Shown here: positions 7,551 to 16,414 of the stretch, piece after piece
Numbering within the stretch: position 1 is the first letter of the stretch
Layout of the letters: every line of letters begins with the position of its first letter
Origin: Candidatus Limnocylindrales bacterium
GTDB taxonomy: Bacteria; Moduliflexota; Moduliflexia; Moduliflexales; JAUQPW01
Length of the DNA: 64,000 nt
Assembly: GCA_035559535.1 (NCBI GenBank)
Contig: DATMBG010000052.1
Location: 21,698-85,697 of the forward strand
Direction of reading: 5' to 3'
Notes under the pieces: model-generated
What the model saw: the letters and a program-made list of their open reading frames with translations, nothing else
Databases searched by the model: none
What the model was told of the DNA's origin: nothing
Made by a program: the position numbers and the translations under genes

Positions 7551-9152
7551 ATGGCGATATCAAAGAAAAGGCTATCCTACGGAAATGATCCAAAGAGTCT
7601 CCTCTCTGAAGTTATCGAGGCAGGGGATAACTCTGTAAGCGAGATTGAACGTTTAAGAACTCTACTTATCAAACCGGAGATTCAAGGATTATCTGAATTA
7701 CGTCGCCAACTCACACATCTCCAACATCAAATCCAAAATCCCGAGAAGCTTATCCGTTTACTTCTGCCTGTGATTGCAGAACTTTTGAGCCGTAAAGTTG
7801 CCGAGTCGGGAGAACACCTGGCAAGTGTCCTGGCTCCCATTATGGATGAAGCAATACGGAAAAAAATCCAGCAGGATAGAGAGGCTATCACCAAAACTTT
7901 AGGTCCTATCCTCCTGGATGCCCTGAAGGATCAGATTCCATCATCCGAAAGGGAACTCGTTGAAATTTTAACTCCTGTCATCTCGAAAGCCCTTTTCCAT
8001 CAGCTTAAGGAATCTTCCTGGGAAATAGTTACGGCTCTCGCCCCGGTCATGGAGGTTAAGATTAAAGAGCAACTGAATTCCCAAAGGGAGGAAATGGTTC
8101 ATACCCTTTATCCGGTTATTGGGCGTGCTACCATTAAATATCTATCTGAGGTACTAAAACATTTTATTCAGGGAGTGAACGAGAGCCTCTATAATTTTTT
8201 TTCAATTAAAAGGAGATCGCAAAAGGCTCGTTCTACATTATCTGAGCCGGATTCCACCTTAGCCGATTCCGGATTCACTTCTGCGCCTTCCCCTTATCCT
8301 CTACTTATCATCACCTTCGTACTTCTAAGCCTGCTTTTCGTTCCCTGGGGCATATATTGGCAGAAAAACAAAGTGGATCGTTATACCGAAGCTAAAATAG
8401 CTGGAGCTTTAGCTTCGGTTCCCGAGCTGACTCTACATCCTCTTACGGTGAAGGTCTACCGGGATACCTTCAAACTTTCTGGATGGGTTCCCAATGAGTA
8501 TCTTCGTTTACGGGCGGAACAGGTGGCCCGGGCAGTTGCTCCGACTTTAAAGCTAAAAAATATGATTCGCGCGGTTCCTGCCGATCCTTTAATTGCAGCG
8601 GCTGAGGTGAAACGGGTAGCTTCTATGGTGAATGAGATTGAAGGTGTCTCTATTTCGGCGAGTTATCGGGATGGTTCTGTAACCATCGAAGGTGTTGTTT
8701 TATTTCCCATCGAAGAAAGGCTGGTTAAACCCTTTGAGCAAATTCCAGGGATTCGTAGCTTGCAGGTAAATGTCAGGCAGGGAAAACCCGGCCTTACTAC
8801 CAGGATTTATTTTGATCCTGCCTCAGCCAGACTGAAGCCTTCCGAACTCGATAAAATAAGTCAGGTCAAGGAGTTTATGGATCAACATCCAAACTGGCGT
8901 CTCAAGATAATAGGCCACACAGATCTTAACGGTCCTATGGAAGGGAAACGTTCCCTGGCCTTGGGTCGGGCTGAGAATGTGAGAAAGGCTCTGATCCATT
9001 ATGGAATCGAGGCCGACCGATTGCAGGTCGATGGAATTCCGGAACCGCCTTCCCATCAGGAGGCCGATCAATCCTTAAATCTGGGCAGATGTGTACGCTT
9101 TGAGCCTATAGAGCCGCCAGAGGAGCTGGTTTCGGGTTATCAAAGAAAATAA
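7551..9152 (+). CDS. OmpA-family protein with N-terminal helical region, TM segment and BON-like domains
   Basis: 533-residue envelope protein. Residues 1-240 are helical and repeat a motif of the type LxPIxxxAxxxQI, with no signal peptide. One transmembrane segment (~249-268, YPLLIITFVLLSLLFVPWGI) follows. Two BON-like repeats (~275-410) come next. The C-terminus is an OmpA-like peptidoglycan-binding domain (~415-525) with RIYFDPASARLKP and IIGHTDLNG. Predicted topology: cytoplasmic N-terminus, periplasmic C-terminus bound to the wall. It follows the coiled-coil gene closely, so the two may act together. ATG 7551 is the first start after an in-frame stop, but it lacks a good ribosome-binding site. 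Confidence 0.85.
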   Translation: MAISKKRLSYGNDPKSLLSEVIEAGDNSVSEIERLRTLLIKPEIQGLSELRRQLTHLQHQIQNPEKLIRLLLPVIAELLSRKVAESGEHLASVLAPIMDEAIRKKIQQDREAITKTLGPILLDALKDQIPSSERELVEILTPVISKALFHQLKESSWEIVTALAPVMEVKIKEQLNSQREEMVHTLYPVIGRATIKYLSEVLKHFIQGVNESLYNFFSIKRRSQKARSTLSEPDSTLADSGFTSAPSPYPLLIITFVLLSLLFVPWGIYWQKNKVDRYTEAKIAGALASVPELTLHPLTVKVYRDTFKLSGWVPNEYLRLRAEQVARAVAPTLKLKNMIRAVPADPLIAAAEVKRVASMVNEIEGVSISASYRDGSVTIEGVVLFPIEERLVKPFEQIPGIRSLQVNVRQGKPGLTTRIYFDPASARLKPSELDKISQVKEFMDQHPNWRLKIIGHTDLNGPMEGKRSLALGRAENVRKALIHYGIEADRLQVDGIPEPPSHQEADQSLNLGRCVRFEPIEPPEELVSGYQRK

Positions 9153-9541
9153 CCATGTCCTTGACGCCTCAGAAAATGAACCTTGTTAAAGATCCCAGGG
9201 TAGATACAACCGACCCCATTGATCGCTAAATCGGGCTTAATGGCGTGATAGATAAAGCAGAAATAAATTTTAAACTCCCCTTTATAGAAAAGCTTCGAAA
9301 TTTCGGGGTCTTGTGATAGATTCAAAATCTAAGATCCAAAAGATTTTCACTCTAAAGTAATAAAAATCCTTAGAGGGTAGGGGGGCTATGTGTCTGATAA
9401 AAGGGGAAGAAGGACAATGCCTTTTCTGGTTAAGAATAAGAATCAGATTCCAGGCGGTCCTTGTCGGCATGTTTCAAGAGATGACCTTGTGCCCCAAGGG
9501 CCTTCCTGAAGGATCCTTCTCAAGTTGAGAAGGTATAAGGT
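9153..9541. other. intergenic region upstream of the diguanylate cyclase gene
   Basis: About 390 bases with no convincing ORF. It ends with a palindrome CCTTCTCAA-G-TTGAGAAGG (9515-9533) that sits directly before the ribosome-binding site AAGG of the next gene and could hide part of it. I looked for a cyclic-di-GMP riboswitch because the next gene makes that messenger, and saw none. Confidence 0.5.
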
Positions 9542-10573
9542 ATGAGTATACTGATCATCGATGATTCTCAGGAGAGTAGACTCTTGCTCAAATCTATCCT
9601 GAAAGCTGCCGGATATACCGATGTCTTAACCGCCGGATCAGCCCATGAAGCCTTCAAGATTCTGAATTTGGATGGTGAAACAAAAGCCCCGACCCCTATT
9701 GATTTGATTTTGATGGATATTATGATGCCTGAAATCGATGGAATTGAAGCCTGTAAACGGATCAAGGCAAGGGAACATCTTCGAGATATTCCGATTATTA
9801 TGATTACGGCTCTGACCGATGTAGAAATTCTAAAAACCGCCTTTGCTGCAGGAGCCATGGATTATATAGCTAAACCCCCCAATAAAGTGGAGTTATTGGC
9901 GCGGGTACGCTCTGCTTTAAGACTTAAGCATGAAATGGATGCCCGCAAAGCCCGGGAGCAGGAACTATTGGAAGTAACCCGGCAGCTTGAAGAGGCCAAT
10001 CAAATCCTGTTACGGCTCTCTTCCTTGGATGGATTGACGGGTATTGCGAATCGTCGGCGCTTTGATGAGTTTCTCGATGTGGAGTGGCGGCGGGGTCTCC
10101 GGGAATCTGCCCCGCTCTCTTTAATTATGCTGGATATAGATTTTTTTAAAGCTTATAATGATGCTTACGGTCATCAAGCGGGTGATGATTGTTTGAAGGT
10201 TGTAGCGAATACCTTGAGCAATACGGTGAATCGACCCGGTGATTTGGTAGCCCGCTATGGAGGCGAGGAATTTGCCGTCATTCTACCCCGAACGCATCCA
10301 GAAGGGGCTGTTACTGTAGCAGAACTGTTGCGGGCTAAAGTTGAGGCTTTAAAGATACCCCATTCCCGATCTCGGGTTAGCGACGTGGTAACCATCAGTT
10401 TGGGAGTTTCTACAGTTGTTCCCAGACCGGGTTACTCGACGGCCGCGCTCATTGCCGCAGCCGATCAGGCCCTCTATCAAGCCAAACAAGAAGGTCGTAA
10501 TCGGGTAAGGGTCCGATATCCTGCACCTTTCCCTGATTATACACTTCCAGAATCCGGGAAGATAACGCCATGA
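9542..10573 (+). CDS. response regulator with GGDEF domain (diguanylate cyclase)
   Basis: 343 residues. An N-terminal receiver domain (1-~130) has the acidic pair IIDDS, phospho-acceptor Asp59 in LILMDIMMPEIDG and the conserved Lys in YIAKPPNK. A short coiled-coil linker leads to a GGDEF domain (~170-335) whose signature is YGGEEF (about residue 239), an active variant. The layout matches PleD/WspR-like enzymes that make cyclic di-GMP when phosphorylated. No cognate histidine kinase is present; the next gene, overlapping by four bases, encodes an Hpt-like protein. Upstream hairpin 9515-9533 may modulate translation. Confidence 0.93.
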   Translation: MSILIIDDSQESRLLLKSILKAAGYTDVLTAGSAHEAFKILNLDGETKAPTPIDLILMDIMMPEIDGIEACKRIKAREHLRDIPIIMITALTDVEILKTAFAAGAMDYIAKPPNKVELLARVRSALRLKHEMDARKAREQELLEVTRQLEEANQILLRLSSLDGLTGIANRRRFDEFLDVEWRRGLRESAPLSLIMLDIDFFKAYNDAYGHQAGDDCLKVVANTLSNTVNRPGDLVARYGGEEFAVILPRTHPEGAVTVAELLRAKVEALKIPHSRSRVSDVVTISLGVSTVVPRPGYSTAALIAAADQALYQAKQEGRNRVRVRYPAPFPDYTLPESGKITP

Positions 10574-10899
10574 CCCCAGATGATCCCATAAAACAAAATA
10601 AAAAAATCGTTGTCTATATAGATGCAGAGCTTGAAGAGCTTATCCCTGGCTTCTTTGAGAATAGACGTAATGATATAAAGGCTATCCAGGAAGCTCTGGC
10701 AAAAGGTGACTATGAGACAATAAAAATTTTGGGGCACCGTATGAAAGGTTCTGGAGGAGGTTATGGATTCGACGAGATCAGCCAGATAGGCGGCTTCCTT
10801 GAACAGGCGGCAAAAAAACAAAATTCACAAGAAATCCAAAAAGGGTTGAATAAGCTTTTAACTTATCTTGAAAATGTGGAAATCGTTTATAAAAATTAA
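10570..10899 (+). CDS. Hpt (histidine phosphotransfer) domain protein
   Basis: 109-residue protein overlapping the diguanylate cyclase by ATGA, so translation is probably coupled. It contains the Hpt core ILGHRMKGSGGGYGF with the phosphorylatable His at about residue 56, flanked by helices. The N-terminal ~30 residues (IVVYIDAELEELIPGFFENR) match the start of Hpt-like modules in regulators that sit beside GGDEF proteins. Likely relays phosphate to or from the adjacent receiver domain (inference). It is a single-domain protein, with no kinase region. Confidence 0.8.
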   Translation: MTPDDPIKQNKKIVVYIDAELEELIPGFFENRRNDIKAIQEALAKGDYETIKILGHRMKGSGGGYGFDEISQIGGFLEQAAKKQNSQEIQKGLNKLLTYLENVEIVYKN

Positions 10900-10968
10900 T
10901 TAATATAAGGGAAAAAAGAGATTCCTTTTATCCTTCCAGAGAAGAAAATTCAAAGGAAAGGCTAAAAA

Positions 10969-13443
10969 ATGGGAGAAAGGGATTTCGAAAAAACGACGAA
11001 CGAAGTTTCTGATTTTCAAAAATCTATCCGGTATCATCTTAAATATTCACTGGGAAGGAACTGGGAAAAAGCTTCCGGGCATGATCTCTTTATGGCTATT
11101 GCTTTAGCCACTCGAGAGTTAATGATCGACAAAATGATGGAAACCGAAGAGCGCTATCAGAAAGCCGATACGAAAAGGTTGTATTATTTATCCATGGAGT
11201 TTCTTATGGGCCGATCCTTAGGAAATAATCTCTACAATTTGGGGATTTTTGATCTTTGTAAAGAGGCCGCCGAGAAAATGGGGATTGATTTCGAAGAGGT
11301 TCTGGAACGCGGGGAATATGATGCGGCCCTGGGAAATGGGGGCTTAGGTCGTTTAGCGGCTTGCTTTCTGGATTCATTAGCTACTTTGGGGATGCCGGGA
11401 TATGGATATGGAATCAACTACGAGTTTGGTCTTTTTAAACAAGAAATAGAAAACGGTTATCAGAAAGAAAAACCGGATCATTGGCTGAGGGAAAAGACCC
11501 CCTGGCAGATCGAGCGGGCCGATGAAGCCTGTATTATTCCCGTATATGGACGTATCGGTCAGGGACAGGGCCGAAATAGAAGTTATAATAGAAGTTATAA
11601 GGTGATGTGGACCGATTGGAAAACCTTAATCGGTGTTCCATATGATATGCCCATTGTAGGTTATGGGGGCAAGACGGTTAATTTCCTGAGATTGTACTCA
11701 GCCAAATCATCGGATGAGTTTGATATTCAGATATTCAATCGAGGGGATTATTTTAAGGCGGTAGAACAGAAAATCTCTTCGGAAATTGTTTCCAAGGTTC
11801 TCTATCCTTCAGACTCTGTGGAAGCCGGACGTGAACTTCGTTTGATTCAGGAATATTTCCTGGTAGCCTGTGCAATTCGAGATATTGTTTATAGATATCT
11901 AAAAACCCGCAATACTTTTGATCAGTTTGCTTCCAAGGTAGCCATCCAGCTCAACGATACCCATCCTGCCCTGGCAGTGGCCGAATTAATGCGGATCTTG
12001 ATAGATGAATATGATGTACCCTGGGAAAAGGCCTGGGAAATTACTCAGGGAGCCATCGCCTATACGAATCATACCTTACTTCCTGAAGCCCTTGAAAAAT
12101 GGGCATTACCCCTGATAGAACGGGTTCTACCCAGACATTTGCAGATTATCTATGAAATCAATCAGCATTTTCTAAAACAGGTAATTTCGGTTTGGCCAAA
12201 CGATACCCATCGGATCAGTCGCATGTCGATCATTGAAGAGGGAGCCCCTAAACAGGTTCGTATGGCTTATCTGGCCATTGTAGGAAGTCATTCGGTCAAT
12301 GGGGTTTCGGCCCTGCATTCTGAGCTTATAAAAACATCTTTAGTTCCTGATTTTTATCAACTCTGGCCGGAAAAATTCAATAACAAAACCAATGGAGTCA
12401 CCCAACGTCGATGGTTATTGCAGGCGAATCCTTTACTGGCAAGATTGATAACTCACACCCTAGGAGATGACTGGATTACCAATCTGGATAAACTGAAGGA
12501 TCTGGAATGTTATGCAGAAGATAAAGGGTTCCAGAGGGAATTTAGAATGATCAAATTAGCCAATAAAGACAGATTGGCAAAGATTATTCAGGACACCACG
12601 CAGATCCTCGTCGACCCGGATTCCCTCTTCGATATCCAGGCAAAACGCCTGCATGAGTATAAACGTCAACTGTTGAATGTCATGCATATTATTCATCAAT
12701 ATTTAAGCCTGGTAGAGGATGGAAGAGAGTTAACGGTTCCCAAGACTTATATTTTCTCGGGTAAAGCGGCTCCGGGTTATATAATGGCAAAATTAATCAT
12801 TAAACTCATTCACAATGTCGGTGCGGTGATTAACAAAGACCCTAAGGTTAAAGGACAAATCAAAGTAGTATTTATTCCCGATTATCGGGTTTCGTTAGCT
12901 GAAAAGATCATTCCGGCAGCCGATTTAAGTGAGCAGATCTCCACAGCCGGTAAGGAGGCTTCAGGGACGGGGAATATGAAGTTTGCCATGAACGGAGCCT
13001 TAACCATCGGAACCCTGGATGGGGCCAACGTGGAGATGCGAGAAGAAATCGGAAAAGAGAATATGTATATATTTGGCTTGACCGCCGAAGAGGTGGATCG
13101 GATGAGAAAGACCGGTTCTTATAATCCCTGGGATTATTACAACAAGAGTCCGGTTATTCGGCGGGTTATGGAGAGTATCGGCTCGGATAGATTTTGTCCT
13201 GGGGAGCCCGGTCTGTTTCGGCCTATTTATAATAAAATTCTCTATAATGGGGATGAATATTTTCATCTGGCAGACCTGGAATCTTATATTTCAGTCCAGG
13301 AGGAAGCGGCCAAAGAATTTAAAAATCCAGGGCTTTGGACCAGGAAAGCCATCTTAAATGTGGCGCGGATTGGAAAATTCTCCAGTGATCGTACGGTTTC
13401 GGAATATGCTCAGGAGATATGGGGGATTAAGCCTGTATTGTAG
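10969..13443 (+). CDS. glgP: glycogen/starch/maltodextrin phosphorylase
   Basis: 824-residue phosphorylase that releases glucose-1-phosphate from glycogen or maltodextrin in the cytoplasm, with a PLP cofactor. Full family length. Early motif YYLSMEFLMGRSLGNNL, mid motif QLNDTHPALAVAELMRI and the PLP-site block EASGTGNMKFAMNGA (the Lys of NMKF carries PLP) are all present. The gene is 2 bases from the debranching gene glgX, so the pair form a glycogen-breakdown operon. A ribosome-binding site (GGAAAGG) precedes ATG 10969. No glycogen synthase or branching enzyme is in the window. Confidence 0.96.
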   Translation: MGERDFEKTTNEVSDFQKSIRYHLKYSLGRNWEKASGHDLFMAIALATRELMIDKMMETEERYQKADTKRLYYLSMEFLMGRSLGNNLYNLGIFDLCKEAAEKMGIDFEEVLERGEYDAALGNGGLGRLAACFLDSLATLGMPGYGYGINYEFGLFKQEIENGYQKEKPDHWLREKTPWQIERADEACIIPVYGRIGQGQGRNRSYNRSYKVMWTDWKTLIGVPYDMPIVGYGGKTVNFLRLYSAKSSDEFDIQIFNRGDYFKAVEQKISSEIVSKVLYPSDSVEAGRELRLIQEYFLVACAIRDIVYRYLKTRNTFDQFASKVAIQLNDTHPALAVAELMRILIDEYDVPWEKAWEITQGAIAYTNHTLLPEALEKWALPLIERVLPRHLQIIYEINQHFLKQVISVWPNDTHRISRMSIIEEGAPKQVRMAYLAIVGSHSVNGVSALHSELIKTSLVPDFYQLWPEKFNNKTNGVTQRRWLLQANPLLARLITHTLGDDWITNLDKLKDLECYAEDKGFQREFRMIKLANKDRLAKIIQDTTQILVDPDSLFDIQAKRLHEYKRQLLNVMHIIHQYLSLVEDGRELTVPKTYIFSGKAAPGYIMAKLIIKLIHNVGAVINKDPKVKGQIKVVFIPDYRVSLAEKIIPAADLSEQISTAGKEASGTGNMKFAMNGALTIGTLDGANVEMREEIGKENMYIFGLTAEEVDRMRKTGSYNPWDYYNKSPVIRRVMESIGSDRFCPGEPGLFRPIYNKILYNGDEYFHLADLESYISVQEEAAKEFKNPGLWTRKAILNVARIGKFSSDRTVSEYAQEIWGIKPVL

Positions 13444-13445
13444 CG

Positions 13446-15626
13446 ATGAAGGTATCCAGTTTTAAAATCTCTCGGGGATCTGCCCTTCCCTTAGGGGCAA
13501 CAGTTAAACGAAACGGGATTAACTTTGCGGTTTTCTCCAAACACGCCACCTCGGTCACATTAGTGATTTTTGCTTCAGGAATCAACGACCCCGTTGCCGA
13601 GTTTCCTTTAGATCCCAAGATTAATCGAACGGGGCACATCTGGCATATCTTTGTCCAGGGGATGGATCCCGGCTTACGCTACGGTTATCGTATGGATAGA
13701 CGACTTCCAGCAGAGTCTTCAAATTCTGAAACTTCAAATTCCACCCCTTTAATCCATCGGTTTGACCCCAGCATCGTTTTGGTGGATCCCTATGCCCGGG
13801 CTCTTTCAGGGGGATCCATTTGGGGAGAGATTTATCTCCGTAAAGGGGATCAGGGCCCTTATGTGAAGCGGAATATCCGACGTTCCTTAATTATAAACAA
13901 TGAATTTGATTGGGGGCCGGATCAACCCTTAAATATCCCTCTGGCCGATTCCATTATCTACGAACTCCACGTTCGAGGTTTTACCATTCATAATTCTTCT
14001 GGGGTCCAAAATCCGGGAACTTTTGCCGGGCTTATCGAAAAGATTCCATATCTTAAAGAGTTGGGAATTACGGCGGTAGAACTCTTACCCATCAATGAAT
14101 TCCAGGAAACGGATACCGATCGGGTAAATCCCTTAACCGGGGAACGTCTCCTTAATTTTTGGGGTTATAATCCCATCTCTTTTTTTGCTCCTAAGGCCTC
14201 TTATGCTTCCAACGGTCGAAACGGTAATCAGGTAAAGGAATTTAAAGCCATGGTCAAAGCCTTCCATGAAGCCGGCATCGAAGTGATTCTAGACGTAGTA
14301 TTTAACCATACTGCCGAAGGGGACGAGCGGGGAACTACCTTTTGTTTTAGGGGATTGGATAATGCGGTCTATTATATGATCGATCCCAAAACAGGAGCTT
14401 ATTACAATTATTCAGGTTGTGGCAACACGCTCAACTGTAATCATCCAGTGGTCCGAAATATGATACTGGATTGTTTACATTACTGGGTAACCGAAATGCA
14501 TGTAGACGGATTTCGATTTGATCTGGCTTCCATTTTAGGCCGTGGGGAAGATGGTTCCGTTTTGTCTAACCCTCCTGTTTTAGAAAACATTACCGCAGAC
14601 CCTGTTCTGGCTAATACCAAACTTATTGCAGAGGCCTGGGATGCGGCCGGCCTTTACCAGGTAGGAAGCTTTCCAGGCGGAGCCTCTCTTTCGGCCTTTA
14701 ATCGCTGGGCTGAATGGAACGGGAAATTCCGGGATGATATACGAAGATTTATCCGGGGAGATCCGGGTATGGTCTCAGCCCTGGCAACTCGACTGGTAGG
14801 TAGTCCAGACCTTTATCAAGGGACCGGACGTGCCCCTTATCACAGCATTAACTTTGTAACCAGTCATGATGGATTCACTCTGGCCGACCTGGTTTCTTAT
14901 AACCACAAGCATAATGAGATGAACGGAGAAAATAACTTAGATGGCTCTAATGAAAATTTCAGTTGGAATTGTGGGTGGGAAGGACCTTTACCCCCTTCTT
15001 GGAAAGGGGAAAAGAAATGGGAAGAGATTCATACCCTTCGCCTTCGTCAAATGAAAAACCTGGCTACCCTTCTCCTGCTTTCCCGAGGCGTGCCCATGAT
15101 TTTGGGTGGGGACGAAATGGGACGAACCCAACAGGGTAATAATAATGCTTATTGTCAGGACAATGAAATAAGTTGGGTCAATTGGGAATTTACAAAACTC
15201 CATGCGGATTTGCTTCGATTTTTCAAACTCCTGATTCGATTTCGTAAAAAACACGAGGTTTTGAGGGTTAAAAGCTTTGATGAAAGTAAACCTGACAAAT
15301 GGGGAAGCATATCCTGGCACGGTATCAGACTGGGACAACCTGACTGGTCCTGGGAATCACGATCCCTGGCCATGCATATAAACGGAGGCCTTCACGATGA
15401 AGATATTTACATAATTATGAATGCCCACTGGGAAGGCCATGAGTTTGAACTTCCTCCCTTCAATAAAGGACGGAATACCCGTTGGGGATGGTTCCGGTTT
15501 ATTGATACCTCCCTTGAGTCTCCCTTTGACATAGCCGAAGAGGGCAGAGAAGGGTACCTGGTAAACCAGCATTCCTATCCGGTTGGCCCTCGTACAGTAG
15601 TTGTATTGGTGGGTAAAAGATTGTAG
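13446..15626 (+). CDS. glgX: glycogen debranching enzyme GlgX (GH13 isoamylase type)
   Basis: 726-residue alpha-1,6-glucosidase that removes limit branches left by phosphorylase. An N-terminal CBM48-like domain (~1-130) precedes a GH13 barrel. Catalytic nucleophile Asp is in DGFRFDLAS, the acid/base Glu in IAEAWDA and the transition-state Asp in VTSHDGFTLADL. RGVPMILGGDEMGRTQQGNN is typical of isoamylase/GlgX. It starts 2 bases after the glgP stop codon. After its end lies a short inverted repeat (ACGAAT/ATTCGT) and then coiled-coil paralogue B. Confidence 0.95.
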   Translation: MKVSSFKISRGSALPLGATVKRNGINFAVFSKHATSVTLVIFASGINDPVAEFPLDPKINRTGHIWHIFVQGMDPGLRYGYRMDRRLPAESSNSETSNSTPLIHRFDPSIVLVDPYARALSGGSIWGEIYLRKGDQGPYVKRNIRRSLIINNEFDWGPDQPLNIPLADSIIYELHVRGFTIHNSSGVQNPGTFAGLIEKIPYLKELGITAVELLPINEFQETDTDRVNPLTGERLLNFWGYNPISFFAPKASYASNGRNGNQVKEFKAMVKAFHEAGIEVILDVVFNHTAEGDERGTTFCFRGLDNAVYYMIDPKTGAYYNYSGCGNTLNCNHPVVRNMILDCLHYWVTEMHVDGFRFDLASILGRGEDGSVLSNPPVLENITADPVLANTKLIAEAWDAAGLYQVGSFPGGASLSAFNRWAEWNGKFRDDIRRFIRGDPGMVSALATRLVGSPDLYQGTGRAPYHSINFVTSHDGFTLADLVSYNHKHNEMNGENNLDGSNENFSWNCGWEGPLPPSWKGEKKWEEIHTLRLRQMKNLATLLLLSRGVPMILGGDEMGRTQQGNNNAYCQDNEISWVNWEFTKLHADLLRFFKLLIRFRKKHEVLRVKSFDESKPDKWGSISWHGIRLGQPDWSWESRSLAMHINGGLHDEDIYIIMNAHWEGHEFELPPFNKGRNTRWGWFRFIDTSLESPFDIAEEGREGYLVNQHSYPVGPRTVVVLVGKRL

Positions 15627-15682
15627 GACGAATCGCTGATTCGTTTTTACGAAACAGCGTTTTGCGCTACAGCGTCGATACT

Positions 15683-16246
15683 ATGAACCAGCTAACGAGT
15701 AAAGATCAGGTCGAGAAGCCAGACAGACTCCATCAAATTCGAGATATTATTGTTGGCCCTCAACTCCGGGAATTGAATCGTCGGCTTGAAAAAATAGAAT
15801 CGGATCTGCTCACCCTTCAAGAAGAAATGCACCATCGGATGGATGAAACCCGAAATGCACTCTCTAAAGAGCTACATATAGCCGTGGAATCCCTCGTCAG
15901 GAAGATAGGATCCCTTAGCCTGGCTACCCAACAAGAATGGACCGACCTTCGCCAACAATTTGAACAGACCGAAGCCAGGCTCTCCGACCGCCTTAAAACC
16001 CTGGACAGGGAAGTAGATGCCGGTACAACATCCCTACGGAAAGAGTTTTCACAAACTTTAGATAAATTTCGGGAAGAAATGCAACATTTGAGAATTCAGA
16101 TTCACGAGGAGTTGGATAGGCGGCTCTTGGTACTTGAAGAGGCCGGGATTTCTAAAGATGAAATGGCCGAAATCCTTTTCGAGCTCGGTATGAGACTCAA
16201 AGGAGCTGAGTTCGTCAGTGACCCGTCTTACTCACCCATCGTGTAA
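15683..16246 (+). CDS. coiled-coil protein, paralogue B
   Basis: 187-residue coiled-coil protein co-linear with the gene at 6797-7459. Shared blocks include IRDIIVGPQLRELNRRLEKI at the start of the coil and the terminal DEMAEILFELGMRLKGAE. By eye roughly half the positions are identical. It lacks the ~20-residue polar leader of paralogue A. The frame is open from a TTG at 15662, but the ATG at 15683 gives the better start because the upstream bases belong to an intergenic repeat. Unlike paralogue A it is not followed by an OmpA-type gene but by livK. Function unknown. Confidence 0.75.
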   Translation: MNQLTSKDQVEKPDRLHQIRDIIVGPQLRELNRRLEKIESDLLTLQEEMHHRMDETRNALSKELHIAVESLVRKIGSLSLATQQEWTDLRQQFEQTEARLSDRLKTLDREVDAGTTSLRKEFSQTLDKFREEMQHLRIQIHEELDRRLLVLEEAGISKDEMAEILFELGMRLKGAEFVSDPSYSPIV

Positions 16247-16254
16247 TTCTTAAG

Positions 16255-16390
16255 TAAGGAGGTATGGGGGTATGGAAGGTATGGGCGTGTGGGGGTGTGG
16301 GGGTATGGGAGTGTGGGAGTATGGAAGTATAGTCTTCCACACTCTCACACTTCCATCCCTCCACACTTCCACACTCCCACACCCCTATAC
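16255..16390. repeat. GTATGGGAG-type intergenic hairpin, copy 2
   Basis: A G-rich half (repeats of GTATGGGGG / GTGTGGGAG) runs to about 16335 and is followed by its C/T-rich complement (CTTCCACAC, CACTCCCACACC). Imperfect but long hairpin immediately before the livK ribosome-binding site. Translation through it produces a spurious Gly/Trp/His-rich extension of the livK frame. Confidence 0.8.
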
Positions 16391-16414
16391 ACCTTTACTC
16401 AAGGAGGTATGATC

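Noticed and set aside
7456-7638. 60-residue ORF overlapping the end of coiled-coil A (ATGA) and the start of the OmpA gene
   Set aside because: It overlaps the OmpA frame by about 90 bases, has no recognisable features and no good ribosome-binding site; read as a shadow.
9153-9541. Cyclic-di-GMP riboswitch before the GGDEF gene
   Set aside because: No conserved GEMM-type core sequence or fold could be identified; only a simple palindrome before the ribosome-binding site.
16289-16414. N-terminal extension of LivK rich in Gly, Trp and His
   Set aside because: It is a translated hairpin repeat; the ribosome-binding site and signal peptide place the start at 16415.
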